Positions 1 to 10,210 of a stretch of 45,593 bases of DNA are shown piece by piece. The position numbers and the translations under genes were made by a program. The stretch's first letter is position 1. Each line of letters begins with the position of its first letter. The notes under the pieces are model-generated. The model saw nothing but the letters and a program-made list of their open reading frames with translations. It was not told the origin of the DNA and made no database searches. Origin of the DNA: Chara braunii (Eukaryota; Streptophyta; Charophyceae; Charales; Characeae); NCBI GenBank assembly GCA_003427395.1, contig BFEA01000327.1, positions 1,038,383 to 1,083,975 of the forward strand. Reading direction: 5' to 3'.

Positions 1-244
1 GAGGTGGCATGGACAAACAAGGGGAAGCGAGGTCGTTACAGCACGAGCTGAGTGCTCAGGATCAGCCACTCAAGAGGAGGTGGCACGGACAACCACGGAC
101 ACGCGAGGTCGTTAAAGCGCGAGTTGAGTGCTCACGATCAGCCACTCAAGAGGAGGTGGCACGGACATACAAGAAGAACCGTGCTCGTTGAACAACGCGA
201 GTTGAGTGCTCGAAATCAGGCGCTCGAGAAGAGGTGATACGGAC
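1..244. repeat. 76-bp tandem repeat, at least three units
   Basis: Units start at about 1, 77, 153 and 231, each opening with GAGGTGGCANGGACA or a close variant, giving spacings of 76, 76 and 78 bp. Each unit also carries the segments 'gagctgagtgctca' and 'atcagccactcaaga'. The array runs off the left edge, so its full size is unknown. Short open frames cross it, but a 76-bp period is not a multiple of three and changes frame at each unit, so it does not encode a repeated protein. Confidence 0.85.
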
Positions 245-1221
245 AAGCAAGGAGGAGCGAGCTTATCAAACAGAGCGAGCAGAATGTTCACAGACTGGCC
301 ATTGAGAGGGGGCGGCTGTGGAGACTGACAAGTGGAAAGTTACTTTGTGCTTGTCTACAAAACGCAAGCGCCAGAAGTGGGAGGGGCCGTTAATGCAACC
401 GGAGGAGTGATAGTGGAGAGTCAAAGGGAAAATTTCCATCGAGTTACAGTAAAGTCTTGATCCGCCAGATGAAGCACAATCATCAGTAAGTCACTCAACA
501 GGGCCCGAGACGATATCTTCATCAACAGCAGTTACACTTCTTGCTCTCTTTTTGTTCTACTCAGGGAACTTAGGTGCCGACTTCTATGGTAATTGCTTTT
601 ACTACCGCTTGAATCTAACACAGTCTAAGTATAGAGTGTCTAGCAAAGTCTAAGTGTAACCCCCGTGTTCGATTCACCGTAGTTAGTTTATGTCAGAACA
701 GCCATTGGTCAAGCTACTAGCGGGCACTCTCATTACTACCGGCTGGTTGGGGGAAGCAAGCAGGAAAGACAGTTTGACGGGTTCCGCCAACGAGTTCAGT
801 GGGCAAGTGAAGGGCACTTGAGAACACATGCAGTTAACTGTGGTCACTCTCAACGAAGATAGTGGTAGCTTGCTGACACGCATTTTGTCTGGTCTGGGGG
901 ACCGATGATGCTGTAGAAACCATTGTTGTCTGATGCTGATATTCTCTCTTCGTCAACGACTGTCAATTTGTTTGTATGCATTGCCAAGAACGAGCTCGCT
1001 GGTGCTAATACTACTTAGTGAAAATTCTCTGTGTTTTTTGTTTGGTTCTTTCTTCACTTGACTAAATCGATACAAACTCCTTGTAAATTTGTGATTTGAT
1101 GGGCCTCTCTCAAAAGTCAAAACCAGTGTCGAGCTCGGACCTGCAGGGAAGATCTTGTTGTTCGTTTTTGTGCACGTTACTTTCAGTTCTCAAGGATCAA
1201 AAGGAGAGTTCAAACTCGACC
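245..1221. other. Unassigned sequence, no gene seen
   Basis: I see no open frame with recognisable protein content, no RNA gene and no clear repeat. It may be the remains of an older transposon, given the purine-tract-like sequence that follows it at 1222-1233, but nothing in it supports a specific call. Confidence 0.4.
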
Positions 1222-1327
1222 TTCTAAGGGGAGTGTAATAGATATGTACAACCCCTAGACCTGTTTCGTTGTTGAGGACCTCTGTAGAGGGCGCTGTGAG
1301 TGATAGGCACAGTCGCTCTTGGCTTCA
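1222..1327 (+). other. Possible purine tract plus start of an unknown LTR, cut by Gy1
   Basis: TTCTAAGGGGAG is followed directly by TGTAATAGATATG from 1234. A purine-rich tract abutting TG is how many LTR retrotransposons enter their 3' LTR. If so, about 94 bp of that LTR remain before the Gy1 LTR starts at 1328. I found no partner LTR and no coding domain upstream, so this is only a suggestion. Confidence 0.2.
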
Positions 1328-3334
1328 TGTTACATGCTGCACCTGCACACGAGGGCCATTTTCCAGGCCCTGCGTCCCTCAGGCCGAAAGCCTGAAAACC
1401 AGGGCCTACAGGCCTCGTGACGATTCAGCTCGAAAGCCTGAAATCCAGGGGCCTACAGACCCTGTGTCGTTTCAGACTGAAAATGGCAGCAGCCTTTTTA
1501 GCCTGAAAAGAAGGGCCATTTTCCAGTCTGTCATCAGACCGGCCTGCCCTGAAACTCAGGCACCGAACCAGGGTTTAAGGAACAGGCTATTTTTGGCCTG
1601 TTCCCATGACAGCTGCAGCGCCAGCCCCTGGCTCGGTTGGGCATTGGCAAGAGCAGCCTCCTGGACTGCCCGCCCTGCAACTGCAGGTAGTCGGAGGCAG
1701 TCAGGAGGCAGGCCGAGGNANTACATAGGGACTTCCCATGCACTTCACGAGTACGCATGAGGCAGTCAGTAGTCTTCAAGATTCGGCAGCAGCACTCTGG
1801 AGGGAGCGCTGCAGGAGTAGTAGTAGCGTTAGCATTAGTCTTCAGTGCTGGGCGCCAGTAGGTAGCTGTAGTCTTCAGCGCTGGGCGCCAGTAGGTAGCT
1901 GTAGTCTTCAGCGCTGGGCGCCATAGCTAGGATAGTACTAGAGAGAGAGAGATTGGGCGGAGGTCAGGAGTACCTACCTGCAGCGCCGTTGCTCCAGCTT
2001 CGTCTTCGAGGTACCTGCAGCATAGCGCCAGCTTCACAGGTTAGTATCTGGCTTGTGACAGAGAGAGAGTTCTTCTTCTTCCTCTTCTCAGTCCACCATC
2101 TCCCTCTCACCCTCTCATTATCTGACGTCACTGCATCAGCAGACTACGAGAGAACGAGAGAGAGAGAGAGCTTGGTGACATTGGATCCAGACTCGACTTT
2201 TGGGCTTCAGACATTGCGACGAGGGATTATTTGTGACTTGTGACAAAGACTTGGTGTTGACGACATTCCCATCTCTGCCCCTCTTCTTCGTCTGATCCCC
2301 TCCTCTTTGTCTGTGTATGTCTGGACCTGGCGCTTCCTTCCTGTGTACAACGCCAGGCTCCTTCACACCTTGTGATGAGTATGATGTATGTTTGGTCTGC
2401 GTAGAAACATTGATTGGGCTAGTCATTAGCATTCTAGCATTCTGCTTCGCTATCTTGTACTACGTGCATGAGGTTAGTCCCGGTCAGGTCAGGATTTGTA
2501 TCTAAGTCTTCCCTGCGCTATTCAGCACCATTTTGTATGTATCAGAATGCACATTGCTTGTTGAGATTCTACTTCCACTGCATTGTCCATTCGGTCCTTT
2601 TTATCACATTGCGGATCCTCGGTTATTACGTGTGGGGACTAGGTAGCTGATTAGTCTTGATAGATTGATTAGAGCACACTAGTGAGCCCCCCAAAATCAC
2701 GACTTTGACCTTACTGCCGAAAATCGATTTCTTTTTTCTTTTCTTGGATTTTGTTTTATCGCTATTTCTGCTGTGGAAAATCGCAATAGCGCCAGCATCT
2801 AAAAGTTCCGTTTTCGTTTTTCTTCTGAAAATTCAAAATTTCATTGTTGAAAATCCGGAATATCTTTCTTTTCAAAAATTTCGATTTCCTGTTGCATTTC
2901 CGGTTATTTGGAAATTCGAAATATTTTTTTTTCCCGAAATTCGTTTTTTTGAAAACGGTACGGGAAATCCCTCCTGCGGGTATTATTATCCAAACTGCGA
3001 ATACTCTCATTTGAGTTTCTTTTCGGAATTTTTTTTTTCGCAGTTCTAGGATTCTGTTAGTCACAGTTCTATAATCATTTGCAGTCTGAAGTCGAATTTT
3101 TTTTCATTGATCATTTCGCACTTCAAGGGAGGTTGGGAGACCTACTGAACTTGCAAAACTTGGGATTTTTATTATTTCAATTTTTTGTTTGCAAAGTTCA
3201 AACTTTTCTTTTTTGATTAGTGGCTCCTTATCTGGGCGATTCTTCCCACCCGCCCTCCCCACCTATGTTGTTGCCCCCTCTGGCCTTACCTTCTCTATCT
3301 ATCTCTGGGTACCCCCTGCGGCGGCATTGGTAAG
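1328..3334 (+). repeat. 5' LTR and untranslated leader of Gy1
   Basis: The LTR begins TGTTACATGCTGCACCTGC at 1328. Its right end cannot be placed because the other LTR is only a 33-bp stub. No standard initiator-Met primer-binding site (TGGTATCAGAGC) is visible before gag. A sequence TGGTAAG at about 3329, just after GCGGCAT, is one possible LTR/PBS boundary but is weak. The first part (about 1360-1560) repeats motifs such as GGCCTACAGGCC and CCTGAAANCCAGG. Two isolated Ns lie at 1719 and 1721. AT-rich sequence fills 2680-3220. I see no gene in this stretch. Confidence 0.6.
1838..1923. repeat. 33-bp minisatellite inside the Gy1 LTR/leader
   Basis: GTCTTCAGNGCTGGGCGCC begins at 1838, 1871 and 1904, exactly 33 bp apart, giving about 2.6 units. 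Since 33 is a multiple of three, the array stays open in one frame as an 11-residue repeat, but nothing else suggests it is translated. Confidence 0.9.
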
Positions 3335-4998
3335 TTGCCACGTGAGCAGGCTACGTTAGTAGGCCACGTCAGCAGGCCACGTCAGCAGACTACGTCAGCA
3401 GGCCACGTCAACAGGACACATCAGCAGGCCACGTCAGCAGCAGGGAATACCAAGCAGCCCCCGACCTGGTCTATGCTGTTGCATTCACAAACAGCCGTCA
3501 TGGACCAGAGGTCCGGCGAAACAGACGAGGCCTATCAGGCCCGGATGCTGGCCTGGAGTACCGAAACAAAGAGACGGGCGGATGACGCAGCAACAACAGC
3601 GAAGAAGAAGGCAGAGGACGCCGAGCAGGCACGTCTGCTGGCACTTGAACAGTAGCGCCAGCACAACGAGGCAGCAGCAAAGGCTGATGATGAAGAACGA
3701 GTTCAACGGCGGGAGAAGATATTTAGCGGAGAGCAAACTTTGCTCACAATGGCAGCGGAATGGCAGACCGAGGCTGACAATGGCAAGATGGAGGATAGCG
3801 AAAATAAGATCGCTCTACTCCTCTCCCATCTCACAGACCTCCTGGCGACATGCATTACATAGTAGGAGGACATCCATAGCCTCGACGATGCGTTGACTCA
3901 AGTCCACGGCCGCCTCCGGCAGCTGGAGGAGGGACCTGTCGCTGCCCCCGATGCCAGCTCTTCCAACACCTCTGATCGCCTCGAAGCATTGGAGATGGAC
4001 ATCGGCTCCCTCAAGGACGGCGTGCAGTTACAGCAGACCACAACGCAACAGTTGGAACAACGGATCTGCACTGCCGCCAACCACTCGAGTTCGGAACCGC
4101 GCGAGACAACTTCAAAGTTCGACGGGCAGGAGATCTTCTGCGACTCGACGAAAACAGATCCAATTTCATGGTTCCGCAAGTTCGAGCTCACGCTGCAGCT
4201 ACACTACGTCAAAGAACACAAGCACCACGTGTACTTACACTCCCGGTCGGGGGGCGCGTGCCAGGCATGGTTGGACAATCTCTTGTCCAAGTACGGAGTA
4301 GTAGCTGGCGACTTGCACACCAAGATCAGTTGGGATGATCTGAAGGCGGCGTGGCACAAGCGGTTCCAAGTCGAGCCGCCGGAGATAAGGCAATGGACAA
4401 GCTAATGGTCTTCGAACAAGGCACGCTGCTGAGTGTCGACTGGATTGCCGAGTACCAATGCTTGACATCAGTCCCAGACATCCAGATGGGCTTCAAGGCC
4501 ATCCGCCACTATTTCATCTCAAGGTCGTGTTCGGCATTAAGCAATGCCCTGACTCACGTCGAGGACACCTTGATGTCAACGGCGAAACTCTTTGACAAGG
4601 CCGCGCAAATTATCATCACGAACAAGGAGGCTAAGAACCTGCTTTCGTCTGCGCCAGGCCCGAGCAGAGAACAACATTGGCCAAGAGTGGTCGTGGTCGT
4701 GGCAGCAACACCGTTTGACCAAACTAGCGAGGCCGTGTCTACCAATGAAGAGGACAGACTCGCAGCCGCTCGGGAAGGTGGCCGCCCCGGCAAAGGCCGA
4801 GGACGCGGCAAGACGAAGACAAACACCGCATCTAGCCCCGGGCCCGGTGCAGCACCTCCAGCCCCATGGTCCCAGTACGGCATCTCCGAGCAAGCATTCA
4901 AAGCGCGCGCGAGATTCCACAACTGCCTATGGTGCAACAACGATCTCCATGAGACACTGGCCTGCCCGTTGAAAGGTAAGGACAAATCGGGAAACTGA
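3335..4998 (+). pseudogene. gag: Gy1 gag polyprotein, decayed
   Basis: Gag packages element RNA into virus-like particles. The frame runs from about 3335 as a charged, Gln/Ala/Glu-rich stretch likely to form a coiled coil, then a retrotransposon-gag capsid region (about 4100-4600; 'DPISWFRKFE', 'GACQAWLDNLL'), then a basic Gly/Arg/Lys stretch and a perfect CCHC zinc knuckle, C-x2-C-x4-H-x4-C, at 4924-4965. Damage: TAG at 3653-3655 and two adjacent TAGs at 3860-3865, where the context suggests Gln codons, and a one-base frame change between about 4378 and 4395. The gag frame closes with TGA at 4996-4998, while the downstream frame is open from about 4980, another single-base change. The start codon is uncertain. 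Confidence 0.88.
3345..3452. repeat. 15-bp tandem repeat rich in ACGTCAGCAGG
   Basis: Variants of CCACGTCAGCAGG repeat about every 15 bp seven or so times just before and inside the start of the gag frame. The unit holds ACGTCA, the core bound by plant bZIP factors (established knowledge). It could be a regulatory array in the element leader, or simply a degenerate minisatellite translated as a five-residue repeat. Confidence 0.75.
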
Positions 4999-6224
4999 GC
5001 ACCGCCGGGAGTGACTCGACGACACTCTCGACGCCTTCGGAACCGGTCGCTTCGCGGGTGACCGCCCTTCGTTCCAAGGCACAAGCGGAAGTCGATAATC
5101 CTCCTCTTCTATATTTTTTTGAGGACTATGCTGCCCGGCTCATTCCTACGCTGGGTACTCAAGCTCAAGGACAAGACGTGTGTGCGACATCGTCTCCGTC
5201 CGGCAGCGGCGACTTATCGTCTTCAAGTGGTTCTTCACGGGATTCGGCGCGCGAGTTCAACATAGAGGTATTGGACCCGCTCATGTCCGAGGACTTCGCA
5301 TGGCTTTCTCTCCCGACCACGGGCCGCCTGCCAGGACTGCAATGCGCAGCGCTATGCGCTCATCTCCACACGTACTTATCCTTCTATGCACCACCAACTT
5401 CGTCGACGGATGACGAAGTCGCGGTGGGGGACATCCTTGCATATGTTACCAAGGTGGCCCGCGAGTTTCGCACGCAGCGGTACGATGACAACAACGCACC
5501 GCTCATGTATGTCCGCATTTAGGTTGGGCAAGCGTCCTGCAACGCTTTGCTGGATAGCGGCGCGTCTCGCAATTTCATGAGACAAGCCTTTATGCAAAGG
5601 GTTGGCCTTGGCGCACAAGTTCGGAGAAAGGCAAACCCGACAACGATCAAGTTGGCGGATGGAACGACGCAACAACTTCTCGACCGTTACACTGAGGCCG
5701 TACCAGTGTATTTCGCACCTCATGCATGCGAACCGGTGACGTTCGACATTTCGGACACGGACTTCAACATCATTTTGGGAATGCCTTGGCTTGCAAGTGC
5801 GGATCACACGGTCAACTTCCACCGACGGACTCTTAGCGTTCGCGATGCCTTCGGCGCCGAAGTGGTGTGTACTATTCCTCTACCGCACCCTTCAATTCGG
5901 TGCCAAGTGGTGACGACCAAATCATTCCGGGCGACTTGCACTTACGGGCAGCCCGAGGAGATCGGCCTATGTTTCCTACGGACCGTCGCGGTAGCCGACT
6001 CTTCACCCACGGACTTGTCTTCGGACCCTCGGGTGGTGCGGTTGCTGGACGAGTTCGTCGACATCTTCGAGTCACCTACCGGTGTGGTGCCGGATCAGCC
6101 GATCTCTCACGAGACCATTCTTGAGGCCGGTGTCGTGCCGCCGAAAGGTTGCATCTATCGGATGAGTGAGGAGGAGCTTGAGGTCCTCCGCGCACAACTT
6201 GACGACTTGTTGGCCAAGCGCTGA
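4980..6224 (+). pseudogene. Gy1 protease and pol linker, decayed
   Basis: Retroviral-type aspartic protease that would cleave the gag-pol polyprotein. The active-site motif is visible as 'ALLDSGASRNFM' just after 5547, and the typical downstream 'ILGMPWL' follows at about 5770-5790. The frame is open from about 4980 but carries TAG at 5520-5522, about ten codons before the active site; 5058-5522 and 5523-6224 are in the same frame. It ends at a TGA (6222-6224) made by a one-base deletion at the entry to RT; the coding sense continues one frame over. A linker rich in acidic residues joins it to RT. Confidence 0.85.
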
Positions 6225-7123
6225 TCCGCCCTAGCAGCTCCCCATATGGAGCACCGGTTCTCTTCGTCCGGAAGAAGAACAAGGATCTACGATTGTGTAT
6301 CGACTACCGCAAGCTCAACGTGCAAACCGTCAAGAATGTGGGGCCTCTTCCTCGCATCGACGATCTTCTTAAGCGATTGGCCGGCGCAAAGTATTTTTCT
6401 AAGTTGGATTTGAAATCAGGATATCATCAAATCTCGATCCGGCCGAATGATCGCTACAAATCCGCGTTCAACACGCGGTACGGGCATTTTGAGTGGGTAG
6501 TCATGCCTTTTGGCCTCACCAACGCCCCGACGACCTTTCAAGCGGCAATAACCAACGAGTTTCGTGCAATGTTGGACCGGTTCGTGCTGGTCTACTTAGA
6601 CGATATTCTCGTCTATAGTCGGACATTGGAGGGTCATCTTGGGCATCTTCGACGAGTGTTGGAGACGCTCCGCCGCGCCAAGTACAAGGCCAACCGCGAC
6701 AAGTGCGAATTTGTCCGGCAAGAGCTGNANTACTTGGGCCATTTTGTCACACCGGAGGGCATCAGTCCGCTATCGGACAAGATCCAAGCCATCCAAGAGT
6801 GGTCGGAGCCTCGGAACGTCACGGATGTCCGTTCGTTCCTTGGCCTCGCCGGCTACTATCAGCGTTTCATCAAAGGCTACTCGAAGATCGCGGCCAACTT
6901 GACCGAGCTTCAATGTGAGGATCGGCCGTTTGACTTCGGAGAGGAGGCGCGGGAATCATTTTTGGCTCTCAAAGCCGCGCTATTATCTGCGGAGGTCTTG
7001 CGCACATATGACCCGCTTTTGCCTACGCGCGTCACGACGGATGCGTCCGGCTATGGCATTGGTGTCGTCCTCGAGCAACATGATGGTGTGGACTGACACC
7101 CGGTCGAGTATTTCAGCAAGAAA
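6225..7123 (+). pseudogene. Gy1 reverse transcriptase and start of RNase H
   Basis: Ty3/gypsy RT copies the element RNA into DNA. Motifs in order: '[14 protein letters not shown]' (about 6236-6280), 'LCIDYRKLN' (6293 on), 'DLKSGYHQI' (about 6407), 'MPFGLTNAP' (about 6503) and the catalytic YLDD at 6593-6604. The connection follows, then RNase H opens with '[13 protein letters not shown]' (about 7031-7070), which supplies the first catalytic Asp. Two Ns at 6728 and 6730 fall in 'QEL-YLGHF'. A TGA at 7094-7096 interrupts the frame where relatives have Trp (TGG); the same frame is open again afterwards. The catalytic RT residues look intact, so the element died by frame damage rather than RT active-site loss. 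Confidence 0.93.
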
Positions 7124-8593
7124 GTGCCCGTCGTGCATTCCATTGACGATGCACGCAAGGAGCTCCTCGCCTTTGTCCACGCGCTCAAGCGGTGGCGACA
7201 CTTCCTCCTTGGTCGAAGTCAATTCCGATGGGTAACGAACAACAATCCGTTGGTCTTTTACAAGACCCAAGACACCGTCAACAGCACCATCGCTCGATGG
7301 ATGACTTTCATCGACCAGTTCAACTTCTTTCCCGATCACATTGCGGGGAAGTCGAACCGTTTTGCGGATGCTCTTTCACGGCGTCCGGATCATTGTACCG
7401 CGGTCTACTCAACCTTCGAGATTGACGACGACCTGCGGAACAGCTTCATCCGCGGCTACCAAGCCGACACCGAGTTTCGCGACAAGTACGCGAATTGCTC
7501 CTCTCCTAATCCGGCGCCTTCTCACTACCGGATCCAAGAGGGGTACTTGCTTGTCCACACGCGGGGGAAGGACCTTCTTTGCGTACCGAGTGATCCTCAC
7601 TTGCGTACACGGCTTCTTGGCAAGTTCCACGATGCTCCCGCCACCGGACACTTTGGAGTCAATCGCACGATTGGCCGACTTCGCGAGCGATTCTGGTGGT
7701 CCGACCTTCTCGGCGATGTCACACGCTATTGCGAGTCATGCGAGGTTTGTCGACGCTGCAAATCCCACAATCATCGTCCGTACGGCGAGTTACGACCATT
7801 ACCGGTCCCGTTGAGGCGAAGGGAAGCGATTGCCATGGGCATTACCGGCCCGTTCCTCAAACACAAAACCGGAGTGGATGGGATTCTCACGGTGGTCGAC
7901 CGACTCACCAAGTTCGCCATGTTTTTGCCTTGTCACTATCATGCCAAGGCACCGGAGTTGGCCAAGGTTCTCTACGGCGGTTGGATTCGAACCAAGGGTT
8001 ACCCCAAGGAAATCGTCTGCGACCGTGACACTCGGTTCATGTCCGATTTTTGGTTGGCGCTCATCAAACGATGGGGCTCATCTCGCAAGCCCAGTTCAGC
8101 TCGCCACCCTCAGACCGATGGCCAAACGGAGAGGGCACACCACACCGCACAAGTTCTCCTTCCCACTCTCATCCGTCCTGACCAGAAGGATTGGGTTGAG
8201 CGGTTGCCGGATGTCGAGTTGGCCTACAACTCCTCCATCCACCCGGCTATCGGGATATCGCCCTTCGAGTTCGAGCACAGCTCGCCGGTCACTTCGCTGT
8301 TGGACACCATCACTCCACGAACGGCCGAGAGCGACGACCATCTTCTTTTCTTGTGTCGGATGCAAGAGCTACTTGTCAAGGCACGCGACCAGATGGCCAA
8401 GACGCAGCAACGCATGAGCCAACAGGCCAATCGCCATCGTCTTCCTTGCCCATTCCGCGTCGGCGATCTCGTTTGGGTCTCCGCCGTGGAATTCAGCCTT
8501 GAACAAGATATCTCTCGCAAGCTCCTCCCGAAATGGATGGGGCCTTGGCCGATCGTAGCACCCGGTGAAGATTTACACGCCAGCGGAACATGA
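7124..8593 (+). pseudogene. Gy1 RNase H end and integrase
   Basis: 489 uninterrupted codons. The first part is the rest of RNase H ('KELLAFVHALKRW', 'ADALSRR'). The usual Thr-Asp-His is here 'VTNNNPLVF', so one RNase H catalytic Asp is gone. The integrase zinc domain follows: H-x6-H in 'HDAPATGH' and 'CESCEVC'. In the DDE core the second Asp ('VCDRDTRFMSDF') and the Glu ('HPQTDGQTE') are present, but the first position reads 'AMGITGPF', with Gly (GGC, 7838-7840) where the family has Asp. The protein would be unable to integrate DNA (inference from known DDE chemistry). The frame changes near 8560-8590, before the chromodomain. Confidence 0.92.
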
Positions 8594-8900
8594 CGATTTT
8601 CCCGGGAGACATTCGCAAGACCCACCCTCTATGGACGGTTTTCAGGAGGTCGGCGACATCATCTCCCAGCGACGCTACGGCAACAGGCCAACCGAGTATT
8701 TGGTGCATTTTGCATACTGCACACACCGAGCTGACCGTTGGTTGACCCGTGCGAAACTTCAAGCAACAGCTCCGGACGTTCTCGCACGATACGAACACAA
8801 GATGCAAGGCAAGCCGGTCTCTTCGGCTCCATGCCGCGCCCGCGTCCAGGTTCCACCTTCAGATCGCCAGCTTCGCCCTCGCCCCGGCTTGACTTCATAA
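8565..8900 (+). pseudogene. Gy1 integrase C-terminal chromodomain
   Basis: In chromoviruses a chromodomain at the integrase C-terminus steers insertion by binding chromatin marks. The stretch 'EVGDIISQRRYGNRPTEYLV', followed by 'HRADRWLTRAKL', matches the beta strands and C-terminal helix of a retroelement chromodomain, with 'RADRW' in the place of the usual 'DTWE' segment. It lies one frame away from the integrase body, so the two are separated by a frameshift near 8570. It ends in TAA at 8898-8900, immediately before the purine tract, which is the normal layout. Confidence 0.75.
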
Positions 8901-8911
8901 GGAGGGGGGGA
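8898..8911 (+). other. Gy1 polypurine tract
   Basis: TAAGGAGGGGGGGA lies immediately upstream of the LTR sequence TGTTGCATG. It would prime plus-strand DNA synthesis. The position, directly after the last stop codon and directly before LTR sequence, fits a Ty3/gypsy element. Confidence 0.85.
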
Positions 8912-8944
8912 TGTTGCATGCTGCGCCTGCACACGAGGGCCATT
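8912..8944 (+). repeat. Truncated 3' LTR stub of Gy1
   Basis: Thirty-three bases match the start of the 5' LTR (1328-1360) with two A-to-G differences, ending at GGGCCATT. The 5' LTR continues TTCCAGG, whereas here the sequence continues into LINE reverse-transcriptase coding sequence. Confidence 0.9.
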
Positions 8945-10210
8945 ACGGTGCTGTTCAAGAACGGCAACAAGACAGACGTCAGGAACTGGACGCCTATTTC
9001 AATGTTGAATGATATCATTTAAAATTCCGGCTAAGACGCTTGCACGAAGACTCGCCCACTACCTACCGAGTCCAGTGAGAGAAGACCAAGGTGTGTTCAT
9101 CCAAGGAAGGTCCATCTTCAAAAACATTGTCACGACCATTGAAGTGCTTAGTAGAATCAGAAAATTTGGATGTGGCGGTGCTTCTCCTTGACCCAATGAC
9201 AAGTTCGGGTGGACCTTTGCCCTGACAACCTTAAGACCTATTGGTCTTGGAACAGGCTTCTGCAGTTGGGTTATCGCAATGTACACCTACTCCATGTCGT
9301 CAGTTGCGGTCAATGGACCTCTCTCCACACCAATCATGTTGACCAGATTTTTTCTGCAAAGCTGCCCCTTGGCCCCACTGTGTACGTAAGATGGAGGTCC
9401 TTCTCAATGGGATCCGAAGGCACCCAGGCATTAGAGAGCTGAGTCTGAGAAACAACTCCGAATGCACAGAGAAAGCACTCGCAGACGACCTGTTCGCCGT
9501 CTGTGAAAACTCGGTACAAGCGCTGTCAGCACTGAAGGAGACAATGGTGGAATATGCAACACTCTCGGAAGCCTCCACGAACTAGAACAAATCATCATTC
9601 CTACTTCCAAAGAAGTTCGGACTAAAGGTGGATGACGTATAAGGAGAGTGGAGGAATGAGAAGAAAAAAGGTTTTTGGGCGTGCTAAATAGTTTACAACT
9701 TCAAGCATCAGAGCAAGGCTTGCTGCTGCAGCACAGAATTGCAGCAAGGCTGAGTCTGTGGGGTAGAACTTGGCATCTGTCCATCATTGGCAAGAGCGTT
9801 AGTCGCTAATATGGCCCTATTATCAATTCTCTGCTTTGTGAGTCAGGTGAGGGAGCTGGCCTGAGGAGTACTGCCAGCAATCAGAAGGCTGATTGCCAGA
9901 TTCCTGTGGAAACGTACGGCGAAACAGATGGAGGATTTCATTGTAAAAGTGGCTTGGGACACCCTCACTTTCTAAAGAGAACAAGGGGGACTAGGACTGA
10001 CGGATCCAGCAGGCAGGAACCAAGCTCAACTGAGGACCTGGCTGTGTAAGGTAGTGGTGTCTGATTCGAAGGAGCATTGGGTTCAACAAGCACTCGCCTT
10101 TTGCTGGAAGGATGGAAGCTAAGCCGCACAGAGGACGTATGGGCAGGCTCCTCCATGGACTCTTTTAACAAGAGAAGACTCAAACCCAATTTTTGGAACT
10201 CGGTACACAA
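8945..10210 (+). pseudogene. LINE-1 fragment: non-LTR reverse transcriptase, decayed
   Basis: LINE ORF2 reverse transcriptase copies element RNA at a nicked target. Visible motifs: 'VLFKNGNKTDVRNWTPIS' (about 8948-9002; relatives have KxGDKxxxxNWRPISLLN), 'AKTLARRLAHYLP' with 'DQGVFIQGRSIF' (9009-9191), 'AVNGPLSTP' (about 9310), and the catalytic 'LADDLFAV' at 9478-9500. A degraded thumb/connection follows ('RLSLWGRTWHLS', 'RRLIARFLWKR', about 9740-9960), fading out near 10210. Many frame changes and stops break it. The N-terminal endonuclease is absent because the fragment starts at the Gy1 LTR stub. The C-terminal part at 12180-13505 may belong to the same element. Confidence 0.85.

Larger units (their letters stand above)
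1328..8944 (+). mobile_element. Gy1: Ty3/gypsy LTR retrotransposon with chromodomain, decayed, 3' LTR truncated
   Basis: The order gag, protease, reverse transcriptase, RNase H, integrase, chromodomain is that of a Ty3/gypsy chromovirus. The LTR start is fixed by comparing 1328-1360 with 8912-8944: 33 bp agree with two A/G differences, and the second copy follows a purine tract. After 8944 the sequence is a LINE, so the rest of the 3' LTR is missing. The element cannot be active: gag-pol is broken by four stops and four frame changes, and an integrase and an RNase H catalytic aspartate are replaced. The junction at 8944 could be a deletion, a recombination or an assembly join. Confidence 0.9.

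Noticed and set aside
1-244. Repeats as a CRISPR array
   Set aside because: There are no unique spacers between short identical repeats; the whole 76-bp unit repeats. The window is clearly eukaryotic.
3653-5522. TAG read as glutamine (alternative genetic code, as in some ulvophyte algae)
   Set aside because: TGA stops at Trp and Arg sites and many indel frameshifts occur in the same elements, and some missense losses of catalytic residues are present. Ordinary decay explains all of them.
1719-6730. Single Ns at 1719, 1721, 6728 and 6730 as biological variants
   Set aside because: Both pairs sit in the same context, GNANTAC, and look like unresolved base calls.
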